Assembly: GCA_018669845.1 (NCBI GenBank)
Contig: JABHSO010000212.1
Location: 1 to 64,000 of the forward strand
Source of the DNA: Gammaproteobacteria bacterium
GTDB lineage: Bacteria; Pseudomonadota; Gammaproteobacteria; GCA-001735895
DNA: 64,000 bases
Direction of reading: 5' to 3'
Shown one piece after another: positions 63,984-64,000 of this stretch. The position numbers and the translations under genes were made by a program. Numbering within the stretch: the first letter of the stretch is position 1; every line of letters starts with the position of its first letter. The notes under the pieces are model-generated. The model was given only the letters and a program-made list of their open reading frames with translations, searched no databases and was not told the DNA's origin.

Positions 63984-64000
63984 CTATAGCCAAGTCACTT

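Noticed and set aside
1-64000. tRNA, rRNA, CRISPR arrays, IS elements or prophage
   Set aside because: I looked for CCA-type tRNA arms, repeated spacers, transposase and integrase motifs and found none I could support by eye.

Overview
The window looks like a chromosomal segment of a moderately AT-rich, glutathione-using, respiratory Gammaproteobacterium. Evidence for this is class III alcohol dehydrogenase, Gfa, a peroxiredoxin-glutaredoxin fusion, glutathione reductase and a GST, together with several c-type cytochromes, PHB-type thiolase/reductase genes, HrpB, RsgA, HemG and a QseBC-like two-component pair. I cannot name a genus. I saw no rRNA, tRNA, CRISPR array, phage or intact insertion sequence.

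Layout. 0-5 kb: the start of a class III (glutathione-dependent formaldehyde/GSNO) dehydrogenase gene, a divergent TetR regulator, then ctaB and a copper P-type ATPase. An antisense fragment of a winged-helix/TolB-like regulator overlaps the ATPase 3' end. 5-15 kb: OsmC-like protein, RsgA (with a tiny upstream ORF), an M13 peptidase, a CPBP protease plus MscS channel operon, a run of small hypotheticals and a YgbA_NO-family protein. 15-20 kb: LysE exporter with an Lrp regulator, then gfa followed by a two-subunit haem-copper enzyme whose subunit I has NO-reductase-like active-site residues. 20-25 kb: a TauD-like dioxygenase, a nine-haem cytochrome c fused to a membrane cytochrome b, a dihaem cytochrome c and an ankyrin protein. 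25-32 kb: RarD, a broken bacteriohaemerythrin, a def/formyltransferase-like pair, malate synthase G, phaA and phaB. 32-36 kb: a cytochrome c'-like protein, a lipoprotein, and an ApbE/DUF3570/DUF4266/TlpA cluster. 36-44 kb: a two-component system, GST, HemG, TerB-like protein, and a peroxiredoxin-glutaredoxin/glutathione reductase/Nudix operon. 44-50 kb: a periplasmic binding protein plus a large hybrid kinase. 50-64 kb: transporters, upp-uraA, a tandem-kinase Ser/Thr kinase, HrpB, cytochrome c4-like protein and a PEP mutase/ICL-family enzyme.

The most interesting pattern is a near-perfect palindrome, AATGAATRTTCATT. It occurs between the dehydrogenase and tetR genes, before ctaB, and twice (21 bp apart) before gfa and the haem-copper genes. 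In the first two places its right half forms the -35 box of a promoter with the same 17-bp spacing to a -10. This suggests one TetR-controlled regulon joining glutathione-dependent formaldehyde/GSNO detoxification (dehydrogenase, Gfa) with an NO-reductase-like haem-copper enzyme and its haem and copper maturation genes. A second candidate is the ApbE-DUF3570-DUF4266-TlpA cluster, where the DUF3570 protein carries a DALTGAS motif resembling sites of covalent flavin attachment.

Short repeats are also present: four GGTGCGC/GCGCACC palindromes, mostly between convergent genes; a ~165-bp hairpin-forming element with a shortened second copy; and gene relics (haemerythrin, regulator, EAL domain) that show ongoing decay.
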